A stretch of 64,000 bases of DNA, taken from positions 1 through 64,000 of the forward strand of contig NZ_WXEX01000001.1 of NCBI RefSeq assembly GCF_009877435.1. Direction: 5' to 3'. How positions within the stretch are numbered: the first letter of the stretch is position 1; each line of letters starts with the position of its first letter. This stretch comes from Heliomicrobium gestii (lineage in GTDB: Bacteria > Bacillota > Desulfitobacteriia > Heliobacteriales > Heliobacteriaceae). This document shows, in pieces, positions 33,442 through 42,085 of the stretch. The notes beneath the pieces are model-generated. The model did no database searches and was not told where the DNA came from. It saw nothing but the letters and a program-made list of their open reading frames with translations. Position numbers and translations under genes: made by a program.

Positions 33442-36189
33442 GTGACTATGGAAAAAAACGGTTCTACCAGTGGGGAATGGGGCCAATCGGGCGTGGAACT
33501 GTATCTCGTTTCACTCGATCTCGGCTCTCCGGACCGGGAGCGCGAGCGCGTGGGAAGTGTCGACGCCGAAATGGAACTCCTCCAGGTGGCGCGGAGGGAT
33601 GATGAGGTCCGGGCCAATATCCGCCTTCAGGTGCGGGCCATCATGGAGCCGGTCGAGGAGAGAAGCGGCCGTGACGGCGAATCCTCCTTGGGCGTCGAGG
33701 CGCTTCAGGGAAAGGGCGAGCCGTCAGGTTCCGTCGACAGCCTGGAAAAACTATCCCTGATCGAACGGGAGATCCCCCTGGGGCCGAAGATGTTTCGCCA
33801 GGAGCAGATGTTGGTGGTCCAGATGCCCGGTCCCAGTGACGAGCAGACGGGAGAGGGAGAGAGCTACGCGGCGCAGGAGGCCTCTGCCTTGTCGATCCTC
33901 TATATCCACCCCTACTGGAGCGAGAACCGGCTTAAGGTTGATCTGCTTTTGTCGGTGGGGCTTGTATCCGAAGGAAGCCCTAACAGCCGTTCTGTCCAGT
34001 GGATGGAACAGACGATCCGGATCGAGGGAGAGGGCCTTCCCGAAGAGGCAAAGGTCGTCGCTTTCGCATGGCGCGTCGACCGTGGCGAAGGGGAGGCGAC
34101 GACAGAACTGCGCACCCAAGTGGCCTATCTCTCTGATGAAAGGGATCCGATGGGGATCTTGGAAAAAGTCACATCCTTTAGCAGCGGGATTCTCTGGCTC
34201 GGGGAACCTCGCTTGTCCTTGAACGCGTCGAATTGGGAGATCCATGGTCCAGCCTGGCTGCTGCTGCCACAGTTGCAAGGAGCAGAGGATGAAGGGGTTT
34301 ATGGCGAAGTGCCGGCAGAACCGGACAGTGTGCACGGAGATTATGGCGCCATCGAGTTGAACGCTTCGGAAGTAGGCGCAGAAGGGGCAACCGATGGTCA
34401 GACCTATGAAGAGATTGCTTCGACGAGCGATGGGGAGGTCGCCGAAAGTTGGCTTTCCCCAGGTGATGGGGTCTTCGGCGACCTTGCCACCGTTGCCGAT
34501 GGCGATCGAAATGGACTGAACCTTGCCCGGAATGAGGTCGACGCCGCTTCAGAAGAAGCCACAGTGACCGCCGAGGAACCGGACGATGAGGGGATTGCCT
34601 TATCTGATCGGGCCTATGAGAGCGGGGCTCTCGGTGGCGCGACGGAAACGGCCGCCGCAGCAGCTGCTGTTGATCAAGGCATTCCGCTCGACTGGAGCGC
34701 CCACGGAGAGCTGCGCTGGGACGATGAAACTGCCGAAATCACCGGTGCAGCCCCGATTCCCGAACTCATCGCCACAGCCCTGCCAACCCCTGACGGCTTG
34801 GCCTATGGGACGACAGAATATCGTCGACCGCCCCAAGCAGACCCGTTATACCGGGAATGGGCAGAATACCCGACACCGCCCGCTTTTGACGGTGATGCCG
34901 AGTATCCCTTGCCGGAAACATATCTGCCACAGGTTTTCCACGACGAAGCGGCGGCGGCCCAAGAGGCGTCGATCCCCGTTGCCATGAACGGAGATGAAAC
35001 TGGGGCCGAAGAGGTTCAGACGACAGAACTCATCGGCGGATATGCCGATTACCTGGACAGCACAATCTACACCATTCAATACGACGAAGGGTTCCTGCAA
35101 CAAGCGGCGCCTCCCTCGCTGGCGCCGGTTCCGGAACCGGAACCCGATGAGACGATCGAATATCCCCTCTATGGAGAGGCTGCAGCGGAATCATTGCAGC
35201 GTGATGGAGGGGGGCCTGACCTCGCGATAGAGGCAGAGACGTCGATGGTTGCCTCAGAAGAAGAGGGTTTGTCGATCCGGGCTGAAGAATCCGGCGCAAC
35301 GGGTATGGCCGAGGAAAGGGAAACCGTAGCGGCGAGCGGGACTGTTGAGCAAAGCGCCCTTATCGAGGTAACGGAATTGGTCGAAGAAGTGGACGTTGCC
35401 GTAGAGGAAACGTTATCTGCAGAGGAAACGCCTGTTGTGGATGAAGCCCCATCCTCAGAGGAAACGATGGCAGTGGAGAAAGCGCCGGTCACAGAGGGGA
35501 CGCTCGCGGCAGAGAAGATTCAGGAATCGATTTTCCTCGGGGAAACTGCGCCATTCGAATTTCCGGTTGCGCCGGAGAGCATGGAAGGGTTGATCAGCGG
35601 AGGCGAAAGGCCGATCATTGCCGTCGAAGCGGAAGACCTCGCCGGTGAAGCGGCCGATGCTTCTGATGAACCGGCTGGGGCGTTGAAAACACAACCCCTT
35701 TCCCTCAAACCATCCCTGCCGGAAACGCCGCGCATCACGTCACGCTTCCGCGATCGGCCAAGAACCGGCGAAGGGGCATTGGGGAACAAGATCAACCATA
35801 AAGAGCAACCAGAGCAGCCGCAGCCGCTGCCTGCTGTGCGCCGCCTGGCTCGGCCGCTTCCCGACCTCCCCACCGCCGTCAATCCTGCGCCCGCTGCCCC
35901 GGCGCGTGAACCAAAGCCACGGGATATCCGCCGGATCCAGCGTCCCAGCGACGACATGCACAAAATCGCAGCGGCGGCGAAGCCCACCGTCGATGACACA
36001 CGCGATGGAAAAGGGAATCGAAATGACAGCGGCTGGCGCTTCGTTGTCGTCGGCGCAGGCGATACGATCAGCAGCATCGCCCGCCGCAACCGGATCCCGG
36101 AAGAACTGGTGCGCAGCATCAACAAGCTGTCCACCGATGACACCTTGCAGGCTGGGCAGACGCTGATGATTCCCCGGCAACGGATGTGA
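33442..36189 (+). CDS. Large acidic LysM protein, probable spore-coat morphogenetic protein (SpoVID/SipL-like)
   Basis: 915 aa. The N-terminal domain (about 1-300) is beta-rich (ALSILYIHPYWSENRLKVDLLLSVG). About 310-760 is low-complexity, very rich in Glu, Ala and Asp, with imperfect repeats of the type SAEETPVVDEAPSSEETMA near 650-690. A Pro/Arg-rich stretch follows, and a single LysM domain closes the protein (about 866-912: GAGDTISSIARRN to LMIPRQRM). The plan (N-terminal domain, acidic spacer, C-terminal LysM) matches SpoVID and SipL, which tether the coat to the spore surface. The GTG at 33442 with GGGAGGG seven bases upstream is chosen. Family identity is an inference from architecture and neighbours. 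Confidence 0.72.
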   Translation: MTMEKNGSTSGEWGQSGVELYLVSLDLGSPDRERERVGSVDAEMELLQVARRDDEVRANIRLQVRAIMEPVEERSGRDGESSLGVEALQGKGEPSGSVDSLEKLSLIEREIPLGPKMFRQEQMLVVQMPGPSDEQTGEGESYAAQEASALSILYIHPYWSENRLKVDLLLSVGLVSEGSPNSRSVQWMEQTIRIEGEGLPEEAKVVAFAWRVDRGEGEATTELRTQVAYLSDERDPMGILEKVTSFSSGILWLGEPRLSLNASNWEIHGPAWLLLPQLQGAEDEGVYGEVPAEPDSVHGDYGAIELNASEVGAEGATDGQTYEEIASTSDGEVAESWLSPGDGVFGDLATVADGDRNGLNLARNEVDAASEEATVTAEEPDDEGIALSDRAYESGALGGATETAAAAAAVDQGIPLDWSAHGELRWDDETAEITGAAPIPELIATALPTPDGLAYGTTEYRRPPQADPLYREWAEYPTPPAFDGDAEYPLPETYLPQVFHDEAAAAQEASIPVAMNGDETGAEEVQTTELIGGYADYLDSTIYTIQYDEGFLQQAAPPSLAPVPEPEPDETIEYPLYGEAAAESLQRDGGGPDLAIEAETSMVASEEEGLSIRAEESGATGMAEERETVAASGTVEQSALIEVTELVEEVDVAVEETLSAEETPVVDEAPSSEETMAVEKAPVTEGTLAAEKIQESIFLGETAPFEFPVAPESMEGLISGGERPIIAVEAEDLAGEAADASDEPAGALKTQPLSLKPSLPETPRITSRFRDRPRTGEGALGNKINHKEQPEQPQPLPAVRRLARPLPDLPTAVNPAPAAPAREPKPRDIRRIQRPSDDMHKIAAAAKPTVDDTRDGKGNRNDSGWRFVVVGAGDTISSIARRNRIPEELVRSINKLSTDDTLQAGQTLMIPRQRM

Positions 36190-36204
36190 CGGCTGTGGCT
36201 GCCG

Positions 36205-37140
36205 ATGGACGACGAGAACGAAAAGGGCGAGTGGAAGACCCTCAGCGATGTGTCGGAGCAACTGAAGGTTCCCCAGGAACGGGTGACGGCCTGGGTGCTG
36301 TCGGGCGATCTGTCGGCGGTCGACCTGAACGGCACCGGCGACTACCGGATCCGTCAGGCGGAACTGAGTGATTTTCTTCAGCGGCAGCAGGAGCGGACGG
36401 CGCAGGCTGTCGGGCGGACACGCCGCAAGATTGAGGAAGAGGCTATCGTCTTATCGGGTCTTTACGACTGGCTACAGCAGGAAAATAGCTCCCTATCGGC
36501 CCTGTATAAGACCATGGATGATTGCCTGCTGCAGGTGATCGACCAGTTCAAAAGCCAATACGACAGTGCCCGCGCCGCAGGGGAGACCTCGCGGGCGCGG
36601 GCTTTCCAGGATGGTCTGCTTGAGGTGTACGCCCGCTGGGAAAAACCGAAACAAGCCTATCAGCAGTGGCTGCTGACGCAGGAGCGGCGTTGGCAGATTT
36701 TCATCGCCCAACTGGGACCGATGATGGAGTCTGACGGGGTGTTGCTCACACCGGCCGATCCCTTTCTGGCGATCAACCTGTCGGACAGCAATGCCGACAG
36801 CCAGGGGACGGCGCTAGAGAACCAGCGCCGTCACAGGGACTTTTACCAGGCCCTCTACCTCTGGACGAAACGGGAGAACAACACCCTGCGAGAACACTAT
36901 GAACGTATGGAACGCTGTATCAGCAAGATGGTCGACGCCATGCAGGACATGGCGAAAAAGGCGAGCAAGAACATGGAGTTCGAACGGGGCCAGGCCTTTC
37001 AGGAGGCGTCAACGATCATCTACCAGCAATGGGAACAGAGCCGATCCCAGTACAACCAGTGGCTGTTGGGCTTTCATGAGCGCTGGCTCACCTGCCAGTC
37101 GACGGTCAAGCTGGAACTGGCAAAATACCGGCAGCAATGA
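36205..37140 (+). CDS. Excisionase-type HTH protein with an exact internal duplication, 311 aa
   Basis: Function unknown. Residues 10-60 form a MerR/excisionase-like DNA-binding helix-turn-helix (TLSDVSEQLKVPQERVTAW, then YRIRQAELSDFL). The rest is two copies of a helical unit at a constant offset of 131 residues without gaps over about 78 residues. Paired residues include W89/W220, E93-N94/E224-N225, Y101/Y232, M104/M235, C107/C238, AFQ133-135/AFQ264-266, WE145/WE276 and QWLL154-157/QWLL285-288. The region around 175-205 links the copies. It follows the LysM coat gene by 15 bases and is probably in the same operon. No clear ribosome site; I recognise no named domain for the repeat. Confidence 0.8.
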   Translation: MDDENEKGEWKTLSDVSEQLKVPQERVTAWVLSGDLSAVDLNGTGDYRIRQAELSDFLQRQQERTAQAVGRTRRKIEEEAIVLSGLYDWLQQENSSLSALYKTMDDCLLQVIDQFKSQYDSARAAGETSRARAFQDGLLEVYARWEKPKQAYQQWLLTQERRWQIFIAQLGPMMESDGVLLTPADPFLAINLSDSNADSQGTALENQRRHRDFYQALYLWTKRENNTLREHYERMERCISKMVDAMQDMAKKASKNMEFERGQAFQEASTIIYQQWEQSRSQYNQWLLGFHERWLTCQSTVKLELAKYRQQ

Positions 37141-37190
37141 GGCGGCGCGATCGGGCAAGGGCCGGAGACTGTGCAGGCAGTTTCCGGCCC

Positions 37191-37220
37191 TTGGCATTTC
37201 CTCGTCCTTGAGGGTACAAT
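37191..37220 (+). promoter_or_regulatory. Sigma-A-type promoter for the ThrE-like pair
   Basis: TTGGCA (37191-37196), an 18-base spacer, TACAAT (37215-37220), 18 bases before the start codon. A 14-bp inverted repeat (37157-37170 / 37179-37192) just upstream may end the previous transcript but has no T run. Confidence 0.5.
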
Positions 37221-37237
37221 AAACGCGGAGGGAGAAG

Positions 37238-38020
37238 ATGGAACGTCATGAAGTGCTGCGCCTGGCCATGGATGCCGGCGAAATCATGCTGGTCAACGGG
37301 GGAGAGACCTACCGCGTGGAGGACACGATCCGGCGGATCTGCCAGGCAGGGGGATTGCCCGGGGCCGAGGCTTTTGTCACCCCGACGGGAATTTTTTTAT
37401 CGGTCGACGGCGCCGGCGGCGACCCGCCGCTGTCTCTGGTCCGGCGAATTCCCCAGCGGACCATCGACCTGAACAAGATCGCCGGGGTCAACGACCTCTC
37501 GCGCCGGTTTGCCGCCGGCCAGATGGCGGTGGCCGAGGGGATGGGGGAACTGGCGGCGATCCGGCGTGAGGTGACCCATGACCATAGGCGAGTGCTCCTG
37601 GCGTCAGCTGTCGGCGCTGCCGCGGCGACGCTGTTGCTGGGGGGAACCCTGGCCGACCTGGTTCCCGCCGCCCTGGTCGGCGCCATCACCATGAACATCC
37701 TGGACCGGTTGACGGTTTTGCAGACAACGCACTTTATCAAGGAATTTGCCGGCGGCGCCATCGCCGCTGTGATCGCCCTGTTGCTCTCGGAAACGGTTCG
37801 CCTGGCCGGTGGACAGGCCGGGCTGTTGCATCCCGACAAGATCATTTTGGGCACCCTCTACCTGCTGGTGCCCGGCGTCACCTTCACCAATGCCGTTCGC
37901 GACCTGATCGCCGGCGATCTGGTCTCCGGAGCGGTGCGAGGCCTTGACGCGTTGCTGGTGGCCGGAGCGCTGGCCGGCGGCAGCGGCTTCGTGCTGGCCT
38001 TCTGGGGAGGGGGATTCTGA
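37238..38020 (+). CDS. Threonine/serine exporter ThrE/YjjP-like large half (DUF1212)
   Basis: 260 aa. The DUF1212 start is clear: a cytosolic helix (LRLAMDAGEIMLVNGGETYRVEDT), then TPTGIFLSV. Four or five membrane helices follow from about residue 120 (LLASAVGAAAATLLLGG, DLVPAALVGAITMNIL, FAGGAIAAVIALLLS). In two-gene ThrE systems this half pairs with the short YjjB-like protein encoded next; together they export small substrates such as threonine, serine or, in E. coli YjjPB, succinate. The GGAGGGAGA ribosome site is well placed; the stop overlaps the next ATG by one base. Confidence 0.85.
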   Translation: MERHEVLRLAMDAGEIMLVNGGETYRVEDTIRRICQAGGLPGAEAFVTPTGIFLSVDGAGGDPPLSLVRRIPQRTIDLNKIAGVNDLSRRFAAGQMAVAEGMGELAAIRREVTHDHRRVLLASAVGAAAATLLLGGTLADLVPAALVGAITMNILDRLTVLQTTHFIKEFAGGAIAAVIALLLSETVRLAGGQAGLLHPDKIILGTLYLLVPGVTFTNAVRDLIAGDLVSGAVRGLDALLVAGALAGGSGFVLAFWGGGF

Positions 38021-38463
38021 TGGAACTGCTGATCGATCTCCTCCTATCGTTGATCGTGACGGCTGCCTTCGGGGTGCTCCAGCAACTGCCGTCGCGGACG
38101 CTGCTCCCGGCGGGGATCCTAGGCGTCGTCGGCCGTCTCATCTACCTCGGCGTCAACGCCCAGGGCCAGTCTCCGGTCATGGGCTCCTTTTTGGGCGCAG
38201 TCGCCATCGCGGTGCTGGCCGAGGCGCTGGCGCGCTGGCAGAAGATGCCCGTCATCGTCTATGTGGTTGCCAGTTTCATCCCACTCGTTCCCGGCCTGAC
38301 GATTTACGAGTCGATGCGCGTCCTCCTGCAAGGGGAATACTCCCGGGGGATCGCCCTGGCCACCCAGGCCGGCTTGATCGCTGTCGCCATCGCTGCTGGG
38401 TTGGCCATCGTTTCTTCTGTTGCCCGCTTTTACAAATCCAGGGCGGCCCAAGTGCGCCGCTGA
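38020..38463 (+). CDS. Threonine/serine exporter YjjB-like small half (DUF3815)
   Basis: 147 aa with four or five membrane helices and the DUF3815 landmark FIPLVPGLTIYESMR. It overlaps the preceding DUF1212 gene (TGATG), the usual arrangement for the split exporter. nrdJ starts 13 bases downstream, so these three genes probably share a transcript, although no functional link between export and ribonucleotide reduction is apparent. Confidence 0.85.
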   Translation: MELLIDLLLSLIVTAAFGVLQQLPSRTLLPAGILGVVGRLIYLGVNAQGQSPVMGSFLGAVAIAVLAEALARWQKMPVIVYVVASFIPLVPGLTIYESMRVLLQGEYSRGIALATQAGLIAVAIAAGLAIVSSVARFYKSRAAQVRR

Positions 38464-38476
38464 AAGGAGTTGTCCC

Positions 38477-40981
38477 ATGCTGCTGCACCAGATGAAGGTC
38501 TTTTGGGATCGCTACGCCCGCAAGGGAGCGGTGACAGAGGGGAAGATCGCCCTGGTCATCGATCACGCCTCAGACCGTTACGGCCTGCCGGTGCAGGTGC
38601 TCGCCGTCGGGGGCGCGTTGGCGACGGTCCTCCCCCTTCGCAGCGCCACGCCGACAGGGAAGTGGACCGGTGAGGCGGGCGCTTTTGCGGAGACGCCGGA
38701 AGAGATGGAACTGCGCAGCCTGATCGGCCTGGCCGAGGTGACGCCGGAAGCGATGTGGGAGCGTGTAGCCGGCGCCATCGCCGCCGTGGAGACGGAAGGC
38801 GCGCGGGAGCACTGGCGAGAGAAGTTTCTCGATGGGCTTCGCTCTTTCCGTTTTGTGCCGGGCGGGCGTATCCTGGCGGCGGCCGGCACGAACCAGAAGG
38901 TGACCTTTTTTAATTGCTACGTGCTTCCCCATCCAAAAGACAGCCGCTCCGGCATCATGCAGCGCGTCACCGAGATGGTGGAGATCATGAGCCGCGGCGG
39001 CGGCGTCGGCATCAATCTGTCTTCCTTGCGACCGAGCGGCGCCATGGTCAAAGGCGTGATGGGAACCTCTTCGGGCCCCCTCTCCTGGGCCTGTGTCTTT
39101 TCCACTGCCACCGCCTCTGTGGAACAGGGGGGCAGCCGTCAGGGCGCCCTGATGCTCATGCTCGATGACTGGCACCCCGATATCGCTGAGTTTATCACCT
39201 ACAAGACAAAACATCCCGGTGAGTTGACAAAAGCCAATCTGTCGGTGGCCCTTTCCGACGCTTTTATGGAAGCCGTTCAGGAAGACCGGATGTGGGACCT
39301 CTGTTTTCCTGATACAGACGATCGCGACTACAACCTCCTCTGGGACGGCGACCTGGCTGCCTGGAAAGGGCAGGGCAAAGGTGTCATCGTCTACCGCCGC
39401 GTCCCCGCTCGGTCGATCTGGCAGGCGATCATCGCGAACGCCCACGCCTGGGGCGAGCCGGGCGTCGTTTTTCTGGAACGGTATAACCGCCTCGCCAACA
39501 CGGCCTACTGCGAGCGGATCGTCGCCGTCAATCCCTGTGGCGAAGAGGGGCTGCCGCCCTGGGGCGTCTGCAACCTCGGCTCGCTCAACCTGGCCGCCTT
39601 CATCACCGGCGAAGGGGGAGAGCGGCGTTTCGATTTTGAGGCTCTCGAAGCGACGACCGGGATCGCCGTGCGCTTTCTGGACAATGTCATCGACGGGGGA
39701 TACTACTTTTTTACGGAAAATGAGCAGCAACAGAAAAACACGCGGCGCATCGGTTTGGGCACAATGGGCCTTGCCGACGTGTTGCTCCGGCTGGGCCTGC
39801 GGTACGGCAGCCCGGAGAGCCTGGCCTTCATTGAAAGGGTGTATAAGGGGATCAAGTTGGCCGCCTATGGCGCTTCCGTCGAGATCGCCCGCGAGCGGGG
39901 AGCCTTTCCGCTCTTCGAGCGGGAGGGCTTTCTCCGTTCTCCCTTCCTGAGCGATTTTCCCCAAGCCCTGCGCGACGCCATCGGCCGCTACGGCATCCGC
40001 AACGCCACGCTGCTCACCCAGGCGCCGACGGGGACGACCTCCCTGTTGGCGCGGGCCAGTTCGGGGATCGAACCGGTTTTCGCTTTCCGTTACCGGCGGC
40101 GAGACCGACTGGGAGAGCATCACCTCTGGCATCCCCTGGCGGAGGCGTGGATGGGGGAGCATCCCGGGGAAGAGCTGCCCGGCTGGTTTGTCACCGCCGG
40201 CGAACTGTCGCCGGAAGAACATATCCGCGTCCAGGCGGCCATCCAGGCCCATGTGGACGCCTCCATCTCCAAGACCGTCAATGCTCCGCGCCATCACAGC
40301 GTCGATGACACGGAACAGGTCTTCCTGCTTGCCTACCGGGAGGGGTGCAAGGGCGTCACCTATTTTCGCGACGGCTGCCGCGAAGGGGTGCTGGCCAAGG
40401 TGGAGGCCGGCGCCTGGCGGGAAGCGGGCGAGCCGGGGCGCGGCATGGTCGGCCGAGAAGAGGGGGAAGGCGCTGCTGCCGCAACTCCGGTGATTCGCCT
40501 CAGCGGTCCTGTCGTCGAAGAAGTGCCCGAGCGGGTGACGGGGAAAACCTACCGGATCAAGAGCCACCTGGGCACGACGCGGGTCACTGTGAACGAGGTG
40601 GACGGGGAACCCCATGAGGTGCTCGTCATCCAGGGCAAGGGCGGCACCGACCTCAATGCCATGGCCGAAGCGCTGGGGCGCACCCTGTCGCTTTATCTGC
40701 GCACACGCTGCGATGTGCCCAAGTTGGACCGTCTCGCCCTAGCGCTGGAGCAACTGCAGGGGATCACCGGCCGCACCTCGACAGGATTTGGGCCGGATCG
40801 GGTGTCCTCTTTGCCTGATGCGGTCGCGCTGGCCTTGCGGCGCTACCTCTCGGAAACGAGCCGTCCCGACGCCTCGCGCATCCCCTTCCAGGCCGATGTG
40901 TGCCCTCACTGCGGCGCTGTGGCGCTGGTGCGGGAAGAGGGATGCGCCAAGTGTCATGTCTGTGGGTACAGCGAGTGCTGA
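38477..40981 (+). CDS. nrdJ: Adenosylcobalamin-dependent (class II) ribonucleoside-diphosphate reductase
   Basis: Makes deoxyribonucleotides without oxygen, using B12 as radical source. 834 aa. Ten-stranded barrel features are visible: the first active-site cysteine in FFNCYVLPH, MSRGGGVGINLSSLRPSG, the radical-loop region AVNPCGEEGLPPWGVCNLGS, and the phosphate-binding APTGTTSLLARASSG. The C-terminus adds a TSCPD-like domain (about 700-740) and a zinc-ribbon end CPHCG ... CHVCGYSEC. AAAGGAG is seven bases from the ATG at 38477. No class I or III subunits occur nearby. A bidirectional terminator separates it from htpX. Confidence 0.95.
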   Translation: MLLHQMKVFWDRYARKGAVTEGKIALVIDHASDRYGLPVQVLAVGGALATVLPLRSATPTGKWTGEAGAFAETPEEMELRSLIGLAEVTPEAMWERVAGAIAAVETEGAREHWREKFLDGLRSFRFVPGGRILAAAGTNQKVTFFNCYVLPHPKDSRSGIMQRVTEMVEIMSRGGGVGINLSSLRPSGAMVKGVMGTSSGPLSWACVFSTATASVEQGGSRQGALMLMLDDWHPDIAEFITYKTKHPGELTKANLSVALSDAFMEAVQEDRMWDLCFPDTDDRDYNLLWDGDLAAWKGQGKGVIVYRRVPARSIWQAIIANAHAWGEPGVVFLERYNRLANTAYCERIVAVNPCGEEGLPPWGVCNLGSLNLAAFITGEGGERRFDFEALEATTGIAVRFLDNVIDGGYYFFTENEQQQKNTRRIGLGTMGLADVLLRLGLRYGSPESLAFIERVYKGIKLAAYGASVEIARERGAFPLFEREGFLRSPFLSDFPQALRDAIGRYGIRNATLLTQAPTGTTSLLARASSGIEPVFAFRYRRRDRLGEHHLWHPLAEAWMGEHPGEELPGWFVTAGELSPEEHIRVQAAIQAHVDASISKTVNAPRHHSVDDTEQVFLLAYREGCKGVTYFRDGCREGVLAKVEAGAWREAGEPGRGMVGREEGEGAAAATPVIRLSGPVVEEVPERVTGKTYRIKSHLGTTRVTVNEVDGEPHEVLVIQGKGGTDLNAMAEALGRTLSLYLRTRCDVPKLDRLALALEQLQGITGRTSTGFGPDRVSSLPDAVALALRRYLSETSRPDASRIPFQADVCPHCGAVALVREEGCAKCHVCGYSEC

Positions 40982-40982
40982 T

Positions 40983-41022
40983 AAAAAAAGACCGCCTCAG
41001 AGGCGTCTCTGAGGCGAATTTT
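40983..41022. terminator. Bidirectional terminator between nrdJ and htpX
   Basis: Perfect 10-bp stem CGCCTCAGAG / CTCTGAGGCG flanked by ATAAAAAAAG on the left (T run for the minus strand) and AATTTTCT on the right. Confidence 0.85.
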
Positions 41023-41034
41023 CTCAGTGATGGA

Positions 41035-41874
41035 TCACCCAACTCGGAGGGCCGTCAAACGCTGCACCCTCTCGGGAATCGGCGGGTGGGTGCTGAAGAG
41101 GTTGGCCAGGCTCGAGCCGGACAAGGGATTGGCGATGTACATATGGGAGGCGGCAGGATTCACCGCCATGGGCATCGCCTGCATGGAGAGACCTTCGATC
41201 CGGAGCAGCGCATTGGCCAACCCTTGCGGGTTGCCGGTGATGCGGGCGCCCGTCTCGTCTGCCAGGTACTCCCGCTGTCTGGAGATGGCCATTTGGATGA
41301 TCATCGCCGCGATGGGCGCCAGGAAGGCCATGACGATGGCGCTGCCGCCGCCGTCCTCGTCCTCATCGCCGGAACCGAAGAAGGCGCTGAAGCTCAGCAT
41401 ATCGGCGATCATGGTGACGGCGCCGGCCATTGAGGCGGCGATGGTGCCGACGAGCACGTCACGGTTTTTGATGTGGGCCAGTTCGTGGGCGATGACACCT
41501 TCCAGTTCGTCGCGGCTGAGTCCTCGGAGCAGACCTTCCGTCACGGCGACGGCGGCGTGGTTGGGACTGCGGCCGGTGGCAAAGGCGTTCGGTTGTTCTG
41601 TCGGCTGAATGTACAGTTGGGGCAGCGGCATGTCGGCCTTGCGGCAGAGCCGTTCCACCATCTCGTAGAGTTCGGGCGCTTCGTGGCGTTCAACCGGGTA
41701 GGAGCCGGTCATTTTGATGGCGATTTTGTCACTGTAGTAGAAGCTGAAGAAGTTGATCGCCAGGGAGATGAGGAAGAAGAGCAAAGCCCCCGAGCGCCCG
41801 CCCAGAAAAGAACCCATGAGGACGAACAAACCGGAGATCAACCCCATCAACAGCCAAGCCTTGAAATTATTCAT
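41035..41874 (-). CDS. htpX: HtpX-type membrane zinc metalloprotease
   Basis: M48B membrane peptidase in envelope protein quality control, 279 aa. Two N-terminal membrane helices, the zinc motif VIAHELAHIKNRD (HExxH), two further helices, and the third zinc ligand region REYLADETGA. It ends with STHPPIPERVQRL, a conserved HtpX tail. An AAGGAGG ribosome site lies 13 bases before the ATG; immediately after it a four-codon ATG-AAG-TCG-CTA-TGA mini-frame ends over the htpX start, so coupling is possible. The frame stays open upstream to 42024, without a ribosome site. Confidence 0.93.
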   Translation of the reverse strand: MNNFKAWLLMGLISGLFVLMGSFLGGRSGALLFFLISLAINFFSFYYSDKIAIKMTGSYPVERHEAPELYEMVERLCRKADMPLPQLYIQPTEQPNAFATGRSPNHAAVAVTEGLLRGLSRDELEGVIAHELAHIKNRDVLVGTIAASMAGAVTMIADMLSFSAFFGSGDEDEDGGGSAIVMAFLAPIAAMIIQMAISRQREYLADETGARITGNPQGLANALLRIEGLSMQAMPMAVNPAASHMYIANPLSGSSLANLFSTHPPIPERVQRLTALRVG

Positions 41875-41908
41875 AGCGACTTCATTTCCTCCTTGTTCAC
41901 TTTCATTA

Positions 41909-42028
41909 CGTTTTGAAATCCGTGCGTGCTCATTGCTGCCCGCCTTGCGCGAGAGCGTCGGCAAAAGTGACGAGATCAACAAACTGCTGGTGGAACGGTT
42001 GTTCAAAGAACAGGAATTGACCAACTGA
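41909..42028 (+). pseudogene. Possible 3' remnant of a plus-strand gene
   Basis: The plus-strand frame ending at the TGA 42026-42028 encodes a normal-looking helical C-terminus (RESVGKSDEINKLLVERLF, then KEQELTN). It is followed 18 bases later by a good plus-strand terminator (42046-42085). Upstream, the frame runs into sequence antisense to htpX, and there is no start with a ribosome site. It therefore looks like the tail of a gene whose body was lost when htpX/terC took this position. The parent family is not recognised. Confidence 0.35.
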
Positions 42029-42045
42029 TCATGAAACTGTGGGGA

Positions 42046-42085
42046 AACGGTTGCTAGTTTTTTTCTAGAACCGTTTTTTTCTTTT
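42046..42085 (+). terminator. Plus-strand terminator without a plus-strand gene
   Basis: Stem AACGGTTGCTAG / CTAGAACCGTT (one bulge) with a T7 loop, then TTTTTTTCTTTT. On the minus strand the hairpin forms but lacks a T run, so orientation favours plus. It overlaps the last codons of terC. Confidence 0.65.

Noticed and set aside
38570-40615. Very long minus-strand ORF (681 codons) opposite nrdJ
   Set aside because: It is the GC-driven shadow of nrdJ: no ribosome site, low-complexity translation, and nrdJ on the plus strand is unmistakable.
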